64,000 nucleotides of DNA from JBBQYD01 sp942493075 (GTDB lineage Bacteria > Verrucomicrobiota > Verrucomicrobiia > Limisphaerales > UBA8199): NCBI GenBank assembly GCA_942493075.1, contig OW818681.1:186001-250000 (forward strand), read 5' to 3'. The notes under the pieces are model-generated. The model searched no databases. It had not been told where the DNA came from and saw only the letters and a program-made list of their open reading frames with translations. Made by a program: the position numbers and the translations under genes. Shown one piece after another: positions 46,492 through 56,700 of the stretch. The first letter of the stretch is position 1; each line of letters opens with the position of its first letter.

Positions 46492-47949
46492 GTGAACATA
46501 ACATCTTTTTTTCCCGCCTGGTCGCACCGCCTCAACCCCATGGGCTCACGGACTGCCAAAGGCCTCCGTTGCGCGGGCGCCCTGACCCTTTGTCAGCTCG
46601 AAACCTGCTTTGCCGCTTGGACTCCCCTTCAACTCTTTCCCAAGGCCGCTGCCAAACAAAACAGCCGCGATCGGGATTACACCCCGGCTCGCACCTTCTG
46701 GTGCATGCTCTGGCAATCTTTCAATCCTCTGGCCTCGGGCCGGGAGGTGGTCCGCCAACTTCAAGCGCTCTTTGAGCTGGAAAACCGCCGGCAACTATCT
46801 CCGGAAGACGGTGCTTATTGCCGGGCAAAATCCCGCCTCCCGCTGGACCAGTTCCCCACCGTTTTGAAGGCCACAGCCGGCTCAGCCGATCGGTTGAGTC
46901 CCAAAACCTCTGAGTTCCTTCAAGGCCGCTCGGTCAAAGTGGTTGATGGGTCAACGGTCACCCTGCAGGATACGCCCAGGAACCGGAAGGCCTTCCCTGC
47001 CGTTACCTGCGGCACTTTTCCCATCATGCGGTTTGTGGCGTTTTTTTCGTTGTTAAGTGGCGCTATCATTGGCGTGGCTCAGGGCGCTTGGGGGATATCT
47101 GAACTGGCTTTGATGCACTCCCTGGCTGCCCAGTTTGGCTCTGGCGATATTCTGGTGGGGGACCGGGGTTTTGGCAGCTATCCAGTGGTGGCCTGGCTAC
47201 AGTTGGCAGGTGTCGATTTCATCGGTCGGACTACCCGTCGGGTGGATGGCCGACGGCGGGTTAAACGATTGGGTCGCAATGATTGGATGATCCGATGGGA
47301 AAAGACTTCATCCTGCTGCTCGCCCTGGCTCAGTGATAGCGAGCGGTTGGCCCTGCCGGCCCAAATGCTGGTCCGCGCAGTCAAAGGATCCTGCTTCCAG
47401 AAGGGCTTCCGGGTGCGGCAACTCACGGTCATAACCACGTTGCTGGATCCGCAACTCTATCCCGCTCGGGAGATCCTTCAGGCTTACCTGCGACGTTGGA
47501 GAATGGAGATGTGTCTGGACGATTTGAAGACGACTCTGCAAATGGAGTCTGTGCGAGGCCGCACTCCCGAAATGGCTCGCCGGGAAATGTACACTCGTCT
47601 GATCGCGCACAATCTGATCCGTTGCACTATGGCCCAAGCTGCGGTTAAACACGGCGTGGCCTTGGATCGGCTTAGCTTCAAAGGCAGCCTCGACGCCTTG
47701 CGCCAATTCACCCGCGCAATGACGATGGCCCGTTCCAAAGCCAAACGCCAGCAACTCTGGGAATTGCTGCTGGAAACCTTGGCAAAAGATCAGGTGCCCA
47801 AGCGATCCGGCCGACGTGAACCCCGCGCCGTTAAACGCAAGAAGAGCAAATACCAGCGTCTGAAGGGCTCACGCCACTGCTTCAAAGATCGCCCGGGCCG
47901 CAACAAACGCCAACGAAACGCTCGCCTGCGCAGACTCGCCGCTATGTAA
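46492..47949 (+). CDS. IS4-family DDE transposase
   Basis: 485 residues (GTG start; ATG at 46540 is an alternative). Catalytic core: first Asp in VKVVDGSTVTLQD, second Asp in GDILVGDRGFGSYP, and the Y-x2-R-x3-E-x6-K block as AYLRRWRMEMCLDDLKTTLQME. An N-terminal helical domain and a basic C-terminal tail are present. Full length with no frameshift, stop codon inside the right terminal repeat. Confidence 0.93.
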   Translation: MNITSFFPAWSHRLNPMGSRTAKGLRCAGALTLCQLETCFAAWTPLQLFPKAAAKQNSRDRDYTPARTFWCMLWQSFNPLASGREVVRQLQALFELENRRQLSPEDGAYCRAKSRLPLDQFPTVLKATAGSADRLSPKTSEFLQGRSVKVVDGSTVTLQDTPRNRKAFPAVTCGTFPIMRFVAFFSLLSGAIIGVAQGAWGISELALMHSLAAQFGSGDILVGDRGFGSYPVVAWLQLAGVDFIGRTTRRVDGRRRVKRLGRNDWMIRWEKTSSCCSPWLSDSERLALPAQMLVRAVKGSCFQKGFRVRQLTVITTLLDPQLYPAREILQAYLRRWRMEMCLDDLKTTLQMESVRGRTPEMARREMYTRLIAHNLIRCTMAQAAVKHGVALDRLSFKGSLDALRQFTRAMTMARSKAKRQQLWELLLETLAKDQVPKRSGRREPRAVKRKKSKYQRLKGSRHCFKDRPGRNKRQRNARLRRLAAM

Positions 47950-47970
47950 GCGCCATTCTCCCGCGAGGGA

Positions 47971-48451
47971 TGCCAGCACGACCGGTCGTTCTCTGGTCTG
48001 ACGATTGCGATCAGGAAGGGATCTGCGACCCCTGACCGGGGTCGTTCTCGTTTTGGTTCGTTACCAGGGGTGGCGCTCGTTCCTCGCGCAACCCCTGGCT
48101 AAATGCTGGCATTCCTTTGGAATGCGGGAGAGCCGTGTCCGTGTAGCGCTGGTCGTCTCGACTGCGAGTACGGGCGGCGTCTCGCCGCCCCCCTTTTTCA
48201 AAGCGATCACGCGAATACCCCATTGAACGGAAGGAGTACGGAGGAACCGGCGGGCAATGCCCGATCCAGGGTAGAATTAAACGGATTCACTGGCTTTCCA
48301 TGGAACCGGCCTCCGGTTTCATGGTCACGATGCGATTCCTTTTAGGAATTGGAGGCTACAAACAGTACGGATTTCTCGTTCGGTCGGCGTGGCTCAATCT
48401 GAATCGCAGCATTCAGCAGGAAAGCCGACTATCTTCTCAAACCGGCAAATT
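47971..48451. repeat. Dispersed palindromic repeats
   Basis: Contains GACCCCTGACCGGGGTC (about 48028-48044), CCAGGGGT ... ACCCCTGG (about 48064-48101) and GGCGGC/GCCGCC arms (about 48172-48190). These are intergenic palindromes; no gene is supported. Confidence 0.5.
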
Positions 48452-49810
48452 TCAATCAGGCCGCCCGGTGCGGAGACCGTCCATGACGCAATGGCCGAAC
48501 AACGAAAGGGCATACGTGGATGAGGCGGGGGCCTGGTGCTTGAGATCCTCCCGGCGCACCTTTCCTTTGGAGTCGGTAAAGCGGTATTGGGACAGAGGAT
48601 AATTGTCCACGAACTCGACCTGGATCCACGTGGAGAGGATGTTCGGCACAGCGGGACGTGCGAGCTTGCCTTGTTCCCATTCCTGCAGGAAGGCGTAGAG
48701 CTGGGAGGGTTTGGAGTTGTTGATCCAATAAACCGATGGATTCCCCATGTTCAGGTTGCAGCGCTTGAACACCGGGTGCAGGTCTGCGGAAGGATTGTTG
48801 TATCTCTCTCGCCATTGCCTCGCTCCGTCAAGATCGACCACGCCTGTTGGTTTCCCGTCTAAAACGCTGTCGAAAATGCGGAAGGAGGATTTGACCACGC
48901 CCACGCCCCAGCAGCCGATAAGAACATCAGGATGAGCACCCCGCACCTTGCCTATGAGGCTGGCAAAGGCATCGTATTGGTAGTCCTTCCAGGAGTGATA
49001 CAAGGGCGCCTCGAAATCCGGGATGATGATGGCGCTTTGCGAGGCATGGTGGAGAATCGGATCGATTCTCCAGTTGTTGGGATCGGTAGGGTCCGCGGTA
49101 GAACGGTCTGTGGCGCCGTCGTGCGGGATTCATTCGTTGTCTCCAAAGAGCAAGGCCCGCCGATCGCGGCTGCCCTGGTTGCCGTTCGGTGTCATGGCGC
49201 AAGGGGCAACATGTGTGAAGCCGAAATCATACATCGGACACCGTCCGTTGCGATCCTGCTGTCGTGCCTTCGCAGCGCCTTGCCAGAGCGCATACTTGCC
49301 GCGAGGCAAAGACCAACCGGAAGGAAAAGCGCCACCCTCGTCGAAATCGTATGCGAACCGATTCGTGGGAACGTGAAACCAGTGCGGCAGGAGGATTGTT
49401 TGCTTTCCACCGAGGAGCAGGATTTCCTGGTAGTTCTCCTTTACTTCCCACGGCCTGGCGGGATTGAAAAACTCGACGGTTATGTTAACCGGCAACCCGG
49501 AGAACTCAGGTCCGAACCTGTAGTCTTTCAAGGGGCCCTCCATGGGCAGGCCCATGTTCACGGTCCAGCGTTTTCCACACCCTTCAACCTTGTAGGCATC
49601 CCAGGCCATATCCGTAACCGTGAGGCCGTCGGGGGCGACCTCGCAATTCATGACAAGGACGTTCGAGTGATTATAGATGCCCTGGGTGATCTGCGGCCAG
49701 AGCTTCAAGGGACCTGGCCGTTGCGCTTCGGCCCGCGACGCCAGCGTGAGACTGGCGAACAGGATCAGCGCATGTGCCCAGGAAAGAATTTTTCCCATGC
49801 CCATTGTTAA
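48452..49810 (-). pseudogene. Secreted protein gene interrupted by an in-frame TGA
   Basis: One frame runs from an ATG near 49810 (possible starts 49798-49867), with a signal peptide (ILSWAHALILFASLTLASRAEA), to TGA at 49130-49132. It then continues in the same frame as IPHDGATDRSTADPTDPNNW ... YHSWKDYQYDAFASLIGKVRGAHPDVLIGCWG to a second stop at 48452. Both halves have matching composition, so this is most simply one protein of about 450 residues broken by a nonsense change. No family recognised; content suggests a secreted polysaccharide-related protein. Confidence 0.65.
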
Positions 49811-49940
49811 CATCCCACCTCCCGGCGGGTACGGAGAATTGCCGGGGTGATGTGATGATGGGCCCATCAGCCTTAGCCACGCGAGGCGGGCTTTCCTTGT
49901 TTTACCTGTCCAATGGGTTTGGCATTGAACGTTCGATCTC

Positions 49941-50732
49941 TTGAACTGGTCGGATTATTGGAATCGAGACCCTGAAAAGCGTATGCGAGCTATTAACCTC
50001 AGAGCCGGCGCAGTGATCGCGTTGGTGATCCTGACGTTGGTATGCTCTACTCGGTTGTTTAATCAGAATGAGGAGTTAACCTCCCTGCGGCAAAGGAATC
50101 AGGAGCAAGCCAACCGCATCGAACAGCTCACAGCCGAAGTGCTGGGGTTTTCTAACCGGATGGCACATACCACCCTGACTCAGGCGCCACCAAGTGACGG
50201 CCTGAGAGAAATTCTCCGGTTGCGTAGTGAGATCGGGGTGCTCCGCGATCAGTTGCAAGACGTTCAGAGGCTCATGGAAAAGGACGAGTCCGCTCGTTCT
50301 AACGGACTCTCAGGGGAGATTGTGCAACGACTGCAGGTCCGGGCGCAAAAAGCTTGGGAAGGATTGAATACGCTGCGTAAATGGTGTCAGGAAAACGAGG
50401 CTGATCGCGAGAGGCTCTTGGAAGCAACCTGCAAGGACGATGTTATTATGGCTTCGTTCAAGGAGCAAAGGGCGATCGCAGCAAAGACCCTGGCGAACCC
50501 CGCTCTGGATCCCGCGCAGATTGAGAGTATCAAAGCCTCGATCTCGGATCTAGACACGATGATCAAGAAGCGGTCTGAGGGGATGTGGTTTGGGCTGAAC
50601 GTCAAGCTTGAGGCGTTCAAGCAGGCTCTGGATGACCTGCCGACTGCGGAAGGCGATGCCAGGCTGCGCGCTATTGCATCGCTTCACGATCTGGTGAACC
50701 AGGCCGAGATCACAATTGAACGCTCGCGATGA
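49941..50732 (+). CDS. Membrane-anchored coiled-coil protein, unknown
   Basis: 263 residues (ATG 49983, fourteen codons in, is an alternative start). One membrane helix (AVIALVILTLVCSTRLF, about 24-40), then a coiled coil (about 43-115) and a helical C-terminus. Similar in plan to the protein at 24552-25286 but not obviously homologous. No functional motif. Confidence 0.75.
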   Translation: MNWSDYWNRDPEKRMRAINLRAGAVIALVILTLVCSTRLFNQNEELTSLRQRNQEQANRIEQLTAEVLGFSNRMAHTTLTQAPPSDGLREILRLRSEIGVLRDQLQDVQRLMEKDESARSNGLSGEIVQRLQVRAQKAWEGLNTLRKWCQENEADRERLLEATCKDDVIMASFKEQRAIAAKTLANPALDPAQIESIKASISDLDTMIKKRSEGMWFGLNVKLEAFKQALDDLPTAEGDARLRAIASLHDLVNQAEITIERSR

Positions 50733-50964
50733 CACGGTTTCCCTCGAACACAGTCCTCCGGTTAACGGGCATCAGTGGTGTCGTACTTCGCGAAGTTGGG
50801 AGGCGTTCATCTGCTGATCAAGTGATCTGATGGCGAGGGTCGCCAGAGGACCTTTAAACCCGGCGACCCTTTGTCCGCACACCAAGCCTTCAGAACGGCG
50901 GGTACGCGGTCGTCTCAACTGGGATTACGGTCGCCCGTCTCGCCCCTCGCCGTGAGAAATGTAA

Positions 50965-51237
50965 TTACTTTACCTTGTTCTCGGCTTCATATCTAAGGTC
51001 CTGTGACGTGGAGTAAAACCGCCAACAAGCCCTCAGGGCGTAACCCAGAGCGATGCAAAGGGCGAAAGGCGGGACCCCGGCAGCCCTGAAATCAACTTGA
51101 CCCGCGGGTGTGCTGATATCTGGGTCGTATTTCAACATCAACACCGGGTATAGAAAACCGATCCCGAGGACTCCAAGGCTTAGGCACAAGCGGATCACAA
51201 GGATGCGAACCGCCCGTTGGTGAAGCTTGGTTTTCAT
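50965..51237 (-). CDS. Small membrane protein, unknown
   Basis: 90 residues with two hydrophobic helices (ILVIRLCLSLGVLGIGFLYP; ALCIALGYALRACWRFY) separated by a Pro/Gly-containing loop, and charged ends. Orphan gene; coding status rests on membrane-protein composition. Confidence 0.5.
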   Translation of the reverse strand: MKTKLHQRAVRILVIRLCLSLGVLGIGFLYPVLMLKYDPDISTPAGQVDFRAAGVPPFALCIALGYALRACWRFYSTSQDLRYEAENKVK

Positions 51238-52271
51238 GTCAAACAGTATTTCTACTTCGTGTTTTCTTAAGCAAAATCACACAGCGCTCTCACAATCCGG
51301 ATTGTCATCAGGGCGTTCGTCGTCATTTGGGACTAAGGGGAAATGTATTTCTTTGAAGCCTTCAAAGCTGATGTGTGGTCTGGAAGGTGCGATGGACGGC
51401 CAGAGTTGCTCTACATAGGTTTCCCTTCTCTACTTTGTCCACCTGGATTCTCATCGAGCCCTTCCTCGGTAGCACTCCGAACTCGCTACGCATTCACCAG
51501 ATGGATCCATGAATACGTAAATGGATCCCATGTCTCCAAACATGCCCCTTGCCCAATACAATGACGTCCGTGGCGAACGATGCGCCCTGACGCAGCGCAT
51601 GCTCATCGCGCAGCCTCTCGACGGAGTAGAGGTCATATGGGCTGGTAATCTGCTCCCCTCCAAGCGCCTCATTCAACTTAGCGTAAGTCTTTTCTGCCGT
51701 GGCGAGATCAAACTGAGGATGTGCCTTATTGGTTCGTAGTTCCATATGCTCAAAATGCATGACTGTGCTTCAGCGGGGTTCGTGCGCTTATCTGCGTCAA
51801 GCACCCACGGTTCGGACATAAAGTAAAGCATGTATTGTCGGGCAAGTGTGGATAAAACAGCAGCTCAGTCAATAAAAGAGCGTAGCCTCGGACGAGGCGT
51901 CCGCAATTCTCCGAAGATCCCAACTCCGGCGTCGTGGGCTGTTGGTATTGCGGTTAACATTCCGTGGGCATTCTGGTAGCAGCCACTGCCGATGCAAAAC
52001 TTTTTTGAACACGGAGCCATTCTTCAGCTACCGCTCCGATGCGGTTGACTCACTTGCCGGTGCGCACGACTCTGGTTCGCCGAAGGGAACCTATTGCGTT
52101 GGACATGCTCCTGGTCAGCACAACGAACCATGGGTGGTTTTGTAGCCTTGTTTTTGGAAGTTGACCTTTGGCTCAACTGCACTATAAACATTTGATTATG
52201 CAGCCACTGGAACGAAGCTCGTCTCACTCACAACAACGAGCAGGCGGTTCGTTCAATAATTGTTAGCTCAT
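51238..52271. other. Long poorly coding stretch
   Basis: Apart from the frameshifted fragment at 51451-51760, nothing is supported. Short open frames on both strands have unlikely composition; the region looks like decayed coding sequence. Confidence 0.5.
51451..51760 (-). pseudogene. Frameshifted hypothetical gene
   Basis: Starts MHFEHMELRTNKAHPQFDLA ... TDVIVLGKG in one frame. Near 51545 sensible sequence switches to another frame, MFGDMGSIYVFMDPSGECVA ... RGRAR stop. Joining them gives a protein of about 102 residues, so a single-base indel is likely. Family not recognised. Confidence 0.45.
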
Positions 52272-52619
52272 ATGACCAAACCGGCACCTTTTCAGTTAAC
52301 GCCCCAAGCGCTCAACAGCATTGCTTTGGCGTTGCGGCGGCACCCGGGTATGCATCCAGCACTGTTAATGCAATCCCGCTGCGAAATTGTTAACGACAAA
52401 GGGTCGATCGAGACGCGGTTTGAATTTGAGACGTTCTGGATCGCCCACGACACCGCAGACAAGTTCTCCCAATGGCCGAAAGTAAACGTGGGCGGCGAGA
52501 CAGTCCCCATTGAGCCTCGCGCCTTGAAGCGGCTCAATGGTGCCACACTGACAGTAGAGGCTCGCGAAGCGATTATCGCGGGAGAAAAGGAAACGCTTGA
52601 ATTATTGGTCATCGCTTAA
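52272..52619 (+). CDS. Hypothetical small protein
   Basis: 115 residues from ATG 52272. Reads as a compact alpha/beta protein (ALNSIALALRRHPGMHPALL ... FEFETFWIAHDTADKFSQWP ... VPIEPRALKRLNGATLTVEA). It has a single Cys and no family I can name. Good codon structure supports it as a real gene. Confidence 0.6.
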   Translation: MTKPAPFQLTPQALNSIALALRRHPGMHPALLMQSRCEIVNDKGSIETRFEFETFWIAHDTADKFSQWPKVNVGGETVPIEPRALKRLNGATLTVEAREAIIAGEKETLELLVIA

Positions 52620-53354
52620 CCACTCCAGGCAGCGGAACCCACTATTTTCCCCAACTCCAATAAGCCACTGATTATCTATTACCATCACGTTCGCTGGGTC
52701 GCCGCGGTGAATATGGCTTTGGTCGTAGCGGGCATTTGACAGGCCCTGAAGTTCGGCTCGGGCGCTTCTCTCGATGCTCCTGTCGTCCTTCTGAGCTTGT
52801 TCTCTTTGTTTTGGATTCGCGATTTGCTCTTTGGTATGAGGCTCATGACATTGAGCGATGGACTCATGCCCCGCTGGCAACGGATAGGTATAACAAACGC
52901 AGTCAGCACATCCCAATCCCAACGGGATTGCGTCCCAAAGCCCATGGTTGCGACACATTCGGTCGCTACCATGGGTTAGGTCACGAAATGAGTAAGGTTT
53001 TTTACTGTTATTTACCCAGGGTGGCGGCCTTACCGCTGCTGGCCCACTCGCGTGCCGTCCTTTCAGGACTCCTGACAACTTGGGCCTGCCATGCGCGAGT
53101 CGCGGGAGGTGTTGCCCGGGGACACCGCTCGCCTGACACTCAGTTAACTAATGACGTTTCTACTCGTCGGCGTGTCGTCTCACCCCTCAATGGCTTGTTC
53201 TCGTTTCTTGCTTGTCCCAAAGCAACTCGCGTCTGATGAACTCACCCCAATTGTCTTTTGGAGAAGTTGGATGCATAAGTTTGATCTGAACCATCCGTAG
53301 CAGATTGAGCAAAGCCATGAAGATCACAACATCAGCAACTCAGAAGCCCAGATC
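52620..53354. other. Repeat-rich intergenic region
   Basis: No gene supported. Holds AATCCC/GGGATT and the palindrome at 52941-52975, a CCAGGGTGGCGGCC segment (about 53015-53030) related to the hairpin near 24062-24094, and CGTGCCGTCCTTTCAGGACTCC, also found inverted near 55880. Confidence 0.5.
52941..52975. repeat. CCCATGG palindrome, copy 1
   Basis: Arms CCCATGGTTGCGAC and GTCGCTACCATGGG around a 7-nt loop. An inverted, diverged copy with the same flanks lies at 55907-55941. Confidence 0.7.
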
Positions 53355-54176
53355 ATGAACAACATCACCACCAAGGATGGCACCCAAATCTATTATAAGG
53401 ACTGGGGCACAGGACAACCCGTCGTTTTTTGCCACGGTTGGCCCCTCAGCGCCGATGCCTGGGAAAGCCAAATGGTGTTCTTGACGGCCAACTACTGCCG
53501 CTGCATCGCCCATGATCGTCGCGGGCACGGCCGTTCGAGCCAGCCCTGGAATGGCAATGACATGGACACCTACGCCGACGACCTGTCAGAGCTCATCGAA
53601 ACGCTCGACCTTAATGGGGTCGCCCTGGTCGGCCACTCTGCCGGGGGAGGGGAGATCGCCCGCTACATCGGACGCCACGGCACCAAACGCGTCGATAGGA
53701 TCGTGTTGGTCAGCGCGGTGCCACCGCTAATGCTTCAAACGAACGCCAATCCCTCCGGCCTGCCTCTAGAAAACTTTGATGCTATCCGAGCCGGCGTCGC
53801 AGCCGACCGCTCACAGTTCTTCCAGGATCTCAGCACCGTGTTCTTCGGCGCCAACCGGCCGGGCGCGAAGGTCAGCCAAGGCGTCCGGGATGCGTTCTGG
53901 TTTCGCGGCATGCAGGGCGGGCTCAAGAATCAGCTCGACTGTATCAAGGCGTTTTCTGAAACGGACTTCACCGAGGACCTCAGAAAGTTTGATGTGCCAA
54001 CCCTGATCATCCACGGCGACGACGACCAGATCGTGCCGATCGCCGCCTCGGCATACGCTTCGGCCAAACTCGTCAAGCACCCCACGCTGAAGATATATCC
54101 CGGTGGCTCGCACGGCTTGGCAGACACGCACAAAGACCAACTCAACGCCGACCTCCTGGCATTCCTTAAGATCTAA
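53355..54176 (+). CDS. Alpha/beta hydrolase (non-heme chloroperoxidase/arylesterase type)
   Basis: 273 residues, no signal peptide. Nucleophile elbow GHSAGG (catalytic Ser), oxyanion region [12 protein letters not shown], acid Asp in [11 protein letters not shown], catalytic His in [10 protein letters not shown]. Close to the cofactor-free haloperoxidase/arylesterase group, which hydrolyse small esters and can show perhydrolase activity. Single gene. Confidence 0.92.
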   Translation: MNNITTKDGTQIYYKDWGTGQPVVFCHGWPLSADAWESQMVFLTANYCRCIAHDRRGHGRSSQPWNGNDMDTYADDLSELIETLDLNGVALVGHSAGGGEIARYIGRHGTKRVDRIVLVSAVPPLMLQTNANPSGLPLENFDAIRAGVAADRSQFFQDLSTVFFGANRPGAKVSQGVRDAFWFRGMQGGLKNQLDCIKAFSETDFTEDLRKFDVPTLIIHGDDDQIVPIAASAYASAKLVKHPTLKIYPGGSHGLADTHKDQLNADLLAFLKI

Positions 54177-54385
54177 TTATTCAAAATGATATAAGCGATA
54201 CTGAGCGGACACGGATGTTCTCGCTATGGGGTATACCCCATAGCGCCCGTCGGTTGTCATGTATAGCCTGAAACTACAGCTACGAACTTGGCCGCTCTCT
54301 ATGAGTTGGGCTCGAACCAGGGTTGAGTGGAAGCCAGCCTCCTGAAAGCCCGGGTGGCCGGAACGCATGCTTCACCTGTCTAAAT

Positions 54386-55777
54386 ATGAAGACCATGAAA
54401 ACGTACAAAAATCATTCCGTTGTCTGGGTTGGAATTTGCATCTTGTTGCTGGCTGGAGTTGGATTGCCGGTTGTCTATGGACAATCAGCCAAAGTCGTCT
54501 CCAGCTATGGCCCCATAAACCAGGACACCTCCTTCGACCAAATCAAAGCGGCACGCCTGGCGGTAAAAGCAGAGCGCGCCAAGGAGCACCTGGAGTTATT
54601 GAACGCGCGGTATGATCTCGCGAAGAAGACAAGTTCCGAGAACTTAATGTCGGGTGGCAAACCTATCCCGGTAGGGCCTACCGCCAAGCTGCAAGGGACC
54701 TCCTGGGAGCAACTAGACAAGCTTACTCCCGATCAGATCAAAGAACAGGGGCTGTTCCCTTACAAACCGCTTCCCTTCGCCGACCACGCCGAAGGGGGCA
54801 TGCTCTTCCCCGAGATGATCACCAAAGCCCTGCCTCGACTGGTTCGCTTCGACCTGGATTTCGATCTGCCCGAACACATTCTGCCCGACCCGGCCCCGGC
54901 CATCTATTTGACCACGCGGCCCGATCTAGGGGATGTGGCCAAGGGACGACTCATCACCATTGACAACTATTACGAAATTTTTAACGGGCTGCTAAACCCC
55001 AAACAGTTGGAAGGTTTGCGCCTGTTGGTGACCCAGTTTCCGCAACAACAATTCAACGCCACGGAAGACCGGCGAACGGACCGGCCCTCCCTGGGGGTAA
55101 CCTGTTTCGATTGTCACGCCAACGGCCATGGCAATGGAGCCAATCACCTCGTGGGTGACATTCGGCCTCAGGAATTCCGACATCGCATTGAAACGCCGAC
55201 GCTTCGCGGAGTGAATGTCCAGCGCCTGTTTGGTTCGCAACGCGCCCTCAAGACGGTCGAAGATTTCACCGAGTTCGAACAGCGAGCTGCCTACTTCGAC
55301 GGTGACCACTGCATGGCCGCCAAGAAGGGGGTTAATGTTCTTGAGCGAGGTTCGCAAGTCCATTTCATGGCCGAGTTCATGGCGCTGCTCGATTTCCCGC
55401 CGGCGCCCAAACTGAACATATACGGTGAGCTTGATCCCGCCAAAGCCAGTGCCAGCGAAATGCGCGGCGCGGCCATTTTTAACGGGAAGGCCCGTTGCGC
55501 CTCCTGTCATCCCAGCCCCTACTATACCGATAACGCCATGCACAACTTAAAGGCGGAACGCTTCTATAAACAGGAAATGGCTAATGCCATGATGATGGCC
55601 CACGACGGCGCGATCAAGACGTTCCCGCTGAGAGGGATCAAGGACTCGCCGCCGTACCTGCATGACGGTCGATGCTTTACGCTGGAAGATACGGTCGAGT
55701 ACTTCAACCTGATTCAGCAACTCCATCTGACCACGCCCGAGAAGCAAGACCTGACGGCGTTTCTGCGCGCTCTGTAA
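54386..55777 (+). CDS. Di-heme cytochrome c peroxidase-like protein
   Basis: 463 residues from ATG 54386, giving the signal peptide HSVVWVGICILLLAGVGLPVVYG. Two c-type heme motifs: CFDCH (Cys240-His244) and CASCH (Cys371-His375). Surrounding sequence (TPTLRGVNVQRLFGSQRALKTVEDFTEFE; FPLRGIKDSPPYLHDGRCFTLEDTVEYFN; LTAFLRAL at the end) is MauG/CcpA-like. Probably periplasmic electron transfer or peroxide reduction. The order of hemes and the long N-terminus differ from classical CcpA. Confidence 0.87.
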   Translation: MKTMKTYKNHSVVWVGICILLLAGVGLPVVYGQSAKVVSSYGPINQDTSFDQIKAARLAVKAERAKEHLELLNARYDLAKKTSSENLMSGGKPIPVGPTAKLQGTSWEQLDKLTPDQIKEQGLFPYKPLPFADHAEGGMLFPEMITKALPRLVRFDLDFDLPEHILPDPAPAIYLTTRPDLGDVAKGRLITIDNYYEIFNGLLNPKQLEGLRLLVTQFPQQQFNATEDRRTDRPSLGVTCFDCHANGHGNGANHLVGDIRPQEFRHRIETPTLRGVNVQRLFGSQRALKTVEDFTEFEQRAAYFDGDHCMAAKKGVNVLERGSQVHFMAEFMALLDFPPAPKLNIYGELDPAKASASEMRGAAIFNGKARCASCHPSPYYTDNAMHNLKAERFYKQEMANAMMMAHDGAIKTFPLRGIKDSPPYLHDGRCFTLEDTVEYFNLIQQLHLTTPEKQDLTAFLRAL

Positions 55778-56244
55778 AAAGCGATGTGTGTGGCCTCTCC
55801 GAGGTCGAGCCGACGCCAACTCATCCCCTCATGAACTTGGAGGATGTGCCTTTCCCGCAGGCTCGCGCTTCGCCCCGTCAGGAGTCCTGAAAGGACGGCA
55901 AGCCAACCCATGGTAGCGACCAGGTGCGTCGCAACCATGGGCTTTGGGGCGCAATCCCTCTGGAATTGAGGAGGGGGAAACGCTTGGTCGCACGATGAGG
56001 TTCCCAACCTGAATTCATGGCAATCGAACCCGGCCAGCGCCTGGACCTCCAGAGCGCCAGGCTTATCCTGGAAATCTTCGGTTTTCGCGAACATGCTTGA
56101 GCGAGAACTCGGTGTGGCTGCTTGAGTCGTTCGGCTTGGCACGAGCCGGGGTATTTCCCATATTCCCATTCATTAGTCTTAGGTCTTCGGAAGGTCATCA
56201 GGAGATCAGCGTAGATGAGCGAGAATTAGCGGTTCATAATCTCA
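55778..56244. other. Intergenic region with the second CCCATGG repeat
   Basis: Carries the repeat at 55907-55941 with GGAGTCCTGAAAGGACGGC before it. The last 50 bases are shared with the remnant upstream of 25664. No gene. Confidence 0.5.
55907..55941. repeat. CCCATGG palindrome, copy 2
   Basis: Arms CCCATGGTAGCGAC and GTCGCAACCATGGG; reverse orientation relative to 52941-52975, with shared flanking sequence (CTTTGGG side and the GTCCTGAAAGGACGG block). Confidence 0.7.
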
Positions 56245-56592
56245 ATGACAATGACCCAAGGCCACAAACTGCTTTTCGTTTGCAGCCAGAATCGGTTGCG
56301 GAGCTTGACGGCGGAGCACATGTATCGCGGGTTTTCCAACTACGCTGTAAAGTCCACCGGCACCTCTCCCAAAGCCAGGGTGCGTGTCAACGAAGGTCAT
56401 ATTGGCTGGGCCGACATGATTTTCGTGATGGAGAAGAAGCACGCGCAGCTTCTCGCGCAAAAGCTTGCCGAGGCCCTGGCGGGAAAGAAGGTCATCTGCC
56501 TCCGTATTCCAGACGTTTACCGCTACATGGAGCCTGACTTGATTGAAGAAATGAAGGCTCGTTTGAGCTCTTATGTGGAGGTGCCGGAATGA
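56245..56592 (+). CDS. Small predicted protein tyrosine phosphatase
   Basis: 115 residues. Active-site loop CSQNRLRS (C-x5-R-S) directly after the first strand KLLFVCSQNRLRS, and a late acid region IPDVYRYMEPDLIEEM. Matches the short LMW-PTP-like group found in many bacteria. Substrate unknown. A broken duplicate of its 5' end lies at 25664-25753. Confidence 0.85.
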   Translation: MTMTQGHKLLFVCSQNRLRSLTAEHMYRGFSNYAVKSTGTSPKARVRVNEGHIGWADMIFVMEKKHAQLLAQKLAEALAGKKVICLRIPDVYRYMEPDLIEEMKARLSSYVEVPE

Positions 56593-56644
56593 CACTTCAC
56601 GTTGTTGATCGAAACATTTCGCTGATGGCTGCCGATTGGACCTT

Positions 56645-56685
56645 TACATTTGTAGAGTTTCCAGTTGACAACCTTTACAAGTGTA
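56645..56685 (+). promoter_or_regulatory. Twin BlaI-type operators
   Basis: TACATTTGTA (56645-56654) and TACAAGTGTA (56676-56685), both fitting the TACA-N2-TGTA operator of BlaI/MecI repressors, spaced 31 bp centre to centre (about three helical turns) around TTGACA (56665-56670), and 16-56 bases before the repressor gene. Confidence 0.85.
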
Positions 56686-56700
56686 GAGGATGCTTCCCCC

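Larger units (their letters stand above)
46085..47958. mobile_element. Complete IS4-family insertion sequence, 1874 bp
   Basis: Bounded by perfect 16-bp terminal inverted repeats (GAATGGCGCTTACATA at the left, its complement at the right) and by a 12-bp target duplication TCCCGCGAGGGA (46073-46084 and 47959-47970). It contains two outward-directed genes: a DUF6788 gene on the minus strand and the transposase on the plus strand. The last codons of both, ATG TAA, lie inside the terminal repeats. Intact ends and open frames suggest recent, possibly active insertion. Confidence 0.92.

Noticed and set aside
51942..52145. Plus-strand 67-codon frame
   Set aside because: Biased composition, no recognisable motif and no ribosome-binding site; it lies in a decayed region.
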